A DNA stretch of 64,000 bases from Isoetes taiwanensis. Taxonomy: Eukaryota; Streptophyta; Lycopodiopsida; Isoetales; Isoetaceae. Within the stretch, counting starts at the first letter, position 1. Every line of letters starts with the position of its first letter. Location: positions 4,014,085 to 4,078,084 of the forward strand of contig JAJEKV010000008.1 in assembly GCA_021234155.1 (NCBI GenBank). The letters are read 5' to 3'. Below are positions 62,616 to 64,000 of the stretch, one piece after another. The position numbers and the translations under genes are program-made. Below the pieces are notes generated by a model. It saw nothing but the letters and a program-made list of their open reading frames with translations. It was not told where the DNA came from and ran no database searches.

Positions 62616-62716
62616 GAGGTCAACCCTCCCCTCTCGGGGATCATGGGAAATAACCCTCTCGGCCTCCGGCCTCGAGGGTTATTTCCCATAATCCCCTCAA
62701 GGGAAGGGTTAACCTC
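62616..62716. repeat. Near-perfect 43-bp-arm palindrome (hairpin/MITE)
   Basis: Left arm 62616-62658 and right arm 62674-62716 are inverted copies with about six mismatches, around a 15-base loop that is itself partly symmetric (GGCCTCCGGCC). The arms contain ATGGGAAATAACCCTC. It is non-coding. Confidence 0.9.
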
Positions 62717-63777
62717 CTCATCTTGAGGTCGGAGAATTTGAAACAACCATGCCGAGATTCCCTGCAACCTCTCCGATAGGAACGTGACCAAATCTTTCTA
62801 CTTTAGTTCATGTAAATATCTGCCTCGACCATATTGCCAACATTTTTGACCAAAATCTTCAACCGTCAACAATCTTATACCATGCAAGGCCTACCCTTGA
62901 AGCACCTTTCAGCCGTTCCAACCTTTACCAAATCATAGTAAAGGTGTTCTGGCTCCCTTATTTCACATCAACATTGCTCTTCGTGATGTTAAAAGTTTCT
63001 ATTCTGTATGCTACTAATAATGGTGCCCAGCATTGCTGGGTATAAGTTGGGTACATATAGATGGTCAGAGAGAAGAAAAGAGTCATACTTAAACTAACTT
63101 TGCAATCTTGAGATAAGCCTCACTTGGAATAGATTATAAACTCCAGAGCTTATTCGTTTTAATATGGAAATTCATTATACATAATAGTAGCATTTTTTTG
63201 TGTGTATTGGAGGAACGGGTCCTAGCATGAAGGATTTTAAAGTTTGTCTCTCTTTTTTTTGCATTTTAGACACCCGTTTAAGTGATTGGATTGAAATGTA
63301 TGAGTATCTTTTTTTAATGGACACCCAAACATGAGAATATAAACGTTGAGAAATTATATTGTTTGTGAAATTTGACCTTAGGCAGTATTCAAACTTGCAC
63401 AGCATGCCAAGGCGAAACATGCAACACCATGGCTGCATTTTATTTTTGAAGGCGTGATGTCAATATTTGGAATGGGGCATTAGTCATGGGTGTTAGATAG
63501 ACATAACAAAATGCATAGGTCAAAAGAAGTAGAATGGAATGGACATGAATAAAATGTGTATGTGGAATGTTAAGAAATGTGATAGTGGAATGGAATGGGT
63601 AGATGAGTGCATAGAGTTTAGAGTACTTCATTGCCTGTGACCTTAAGATGGTTTCTTATCTATTCACATGACTTTGGCTTCGTAAAAGTGCATTGTGTAA
63701 CAAAACTGTAATTGTGAAGTGCAATAGTGGAAATTTGAATATCTGTGTAATTGGCAGCACATGTTGTGAGCATTCAC

Positions 63778-63850
63778 ACATCTATATTTGTATCATGTTT
63801 GCACATCTATATTTGTATCATGTTTGCACATTTGTATTTCTATTAGTCAA
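63778..63850. repeat. 25-bp tandem repeat
   Basis: Two exact copies of the unit starting ACATCTATATTTGTATCATG, plus a partial third (ACATTTGTATTTCTAT). Confidence 0.88.
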
Positions 63851-64000
63851 GCACAGGCGGAGGATGCATGTAGGGTTGCACTACAACTTGTTGAATGTCT
63901 AAACTATCTGCATTTTATGATGATGGTGAATATTAGTATTATAAAAGTTAAAAACCAAATTATTTTGACTCAAGCAATACACGATGGGATCAAGATTGTA

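Larger units (their letters stand above)
61221..64000. other. Right end of the window, no gene recognised
   Basis: Apart from the hairpin at 62616-62716 and a short tandem repeat at 63778-63850, I see no domain or splice structure that supports a gene. Near 61735-61825 GAATATGCTTTTT recurs. The frame 62330-62551 has no recognisable feature. Confidence 0.55.

Overview
This is plant nuclear DNA. It holds a spliced SWI3D-type SWI/SNF subunit gene, a decayed G-type lectin receptor kinase, an L1-type LINE, a Tat/Athila-like Ty3/gypsy element and chromodomain-bearing Ty3/gypsy elements (chromoviruses). I cannot name the species. Apart from the SWI3D gene, almost everything is mobile DNA in various states of decay, partly nested.

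Left part (1-15.8 kb): a minus-strand lectin receptor-kinase pseudogene whose catalytic loop is split by a long GA microsatellite. Next come a small Cys-rich exon of unknown identity and a 5'-truncated LINE. After mostly featureless DNA lies the one convincing intact host gene, SWI3D-like, on the minus strand (9386-13295) with seven coding exons whose splice phases all agree. A second LINE fragment follows.

Middle part (15.8-36 kb): a plus-strand Tat-like gypsy element is inactivated by several frameshifts and by five in-frame stops, all of which fit Gln-codon C-to-T changes. Beside it is a RING-H2-like reading frame interrupted by a 512-bp hAT-type MITE with a perfect 8-bp target duplication. 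From 24746 to 35822 there is a nested structure. One LTR of a minus-strand chromovirus (about 1.5 kb) is split in two by a 9555-bp DNA transposon (25474-35028) with 21-bp identical terminal inverted repeats and a 4-bp ACAA target duplication. This transposon carries two convergent genes: a spliced Ulp1/C48-like cysteine peptidase gene on the plus strand, and on the minus strand a DDE-transposase-like gene with SDGCA and HGKG..DG motifs and a Cys-rich C-terminus. Between them lies a cluster of direct and inverted repeats. This is the best candidate for an undescribed system.

Right part (36-64 kb): the chromovirus body (chromodomain, integrase, RNase H, RT, protease, gag; minus strand) is followed by three extra head-to-tail 2.5-kb copies of its gag-protease-partial RT segment. 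Upstream lie three unidentified minus-strand reading frames. Then come five copies of a ~78-bp foldback repeat, a local duplication, and a much older plus-strand relative of the chromovirus ending in a full LTR (59405-61042). The final 3 kb contains two hairpin (MITE-like) elements and no gene I can support.
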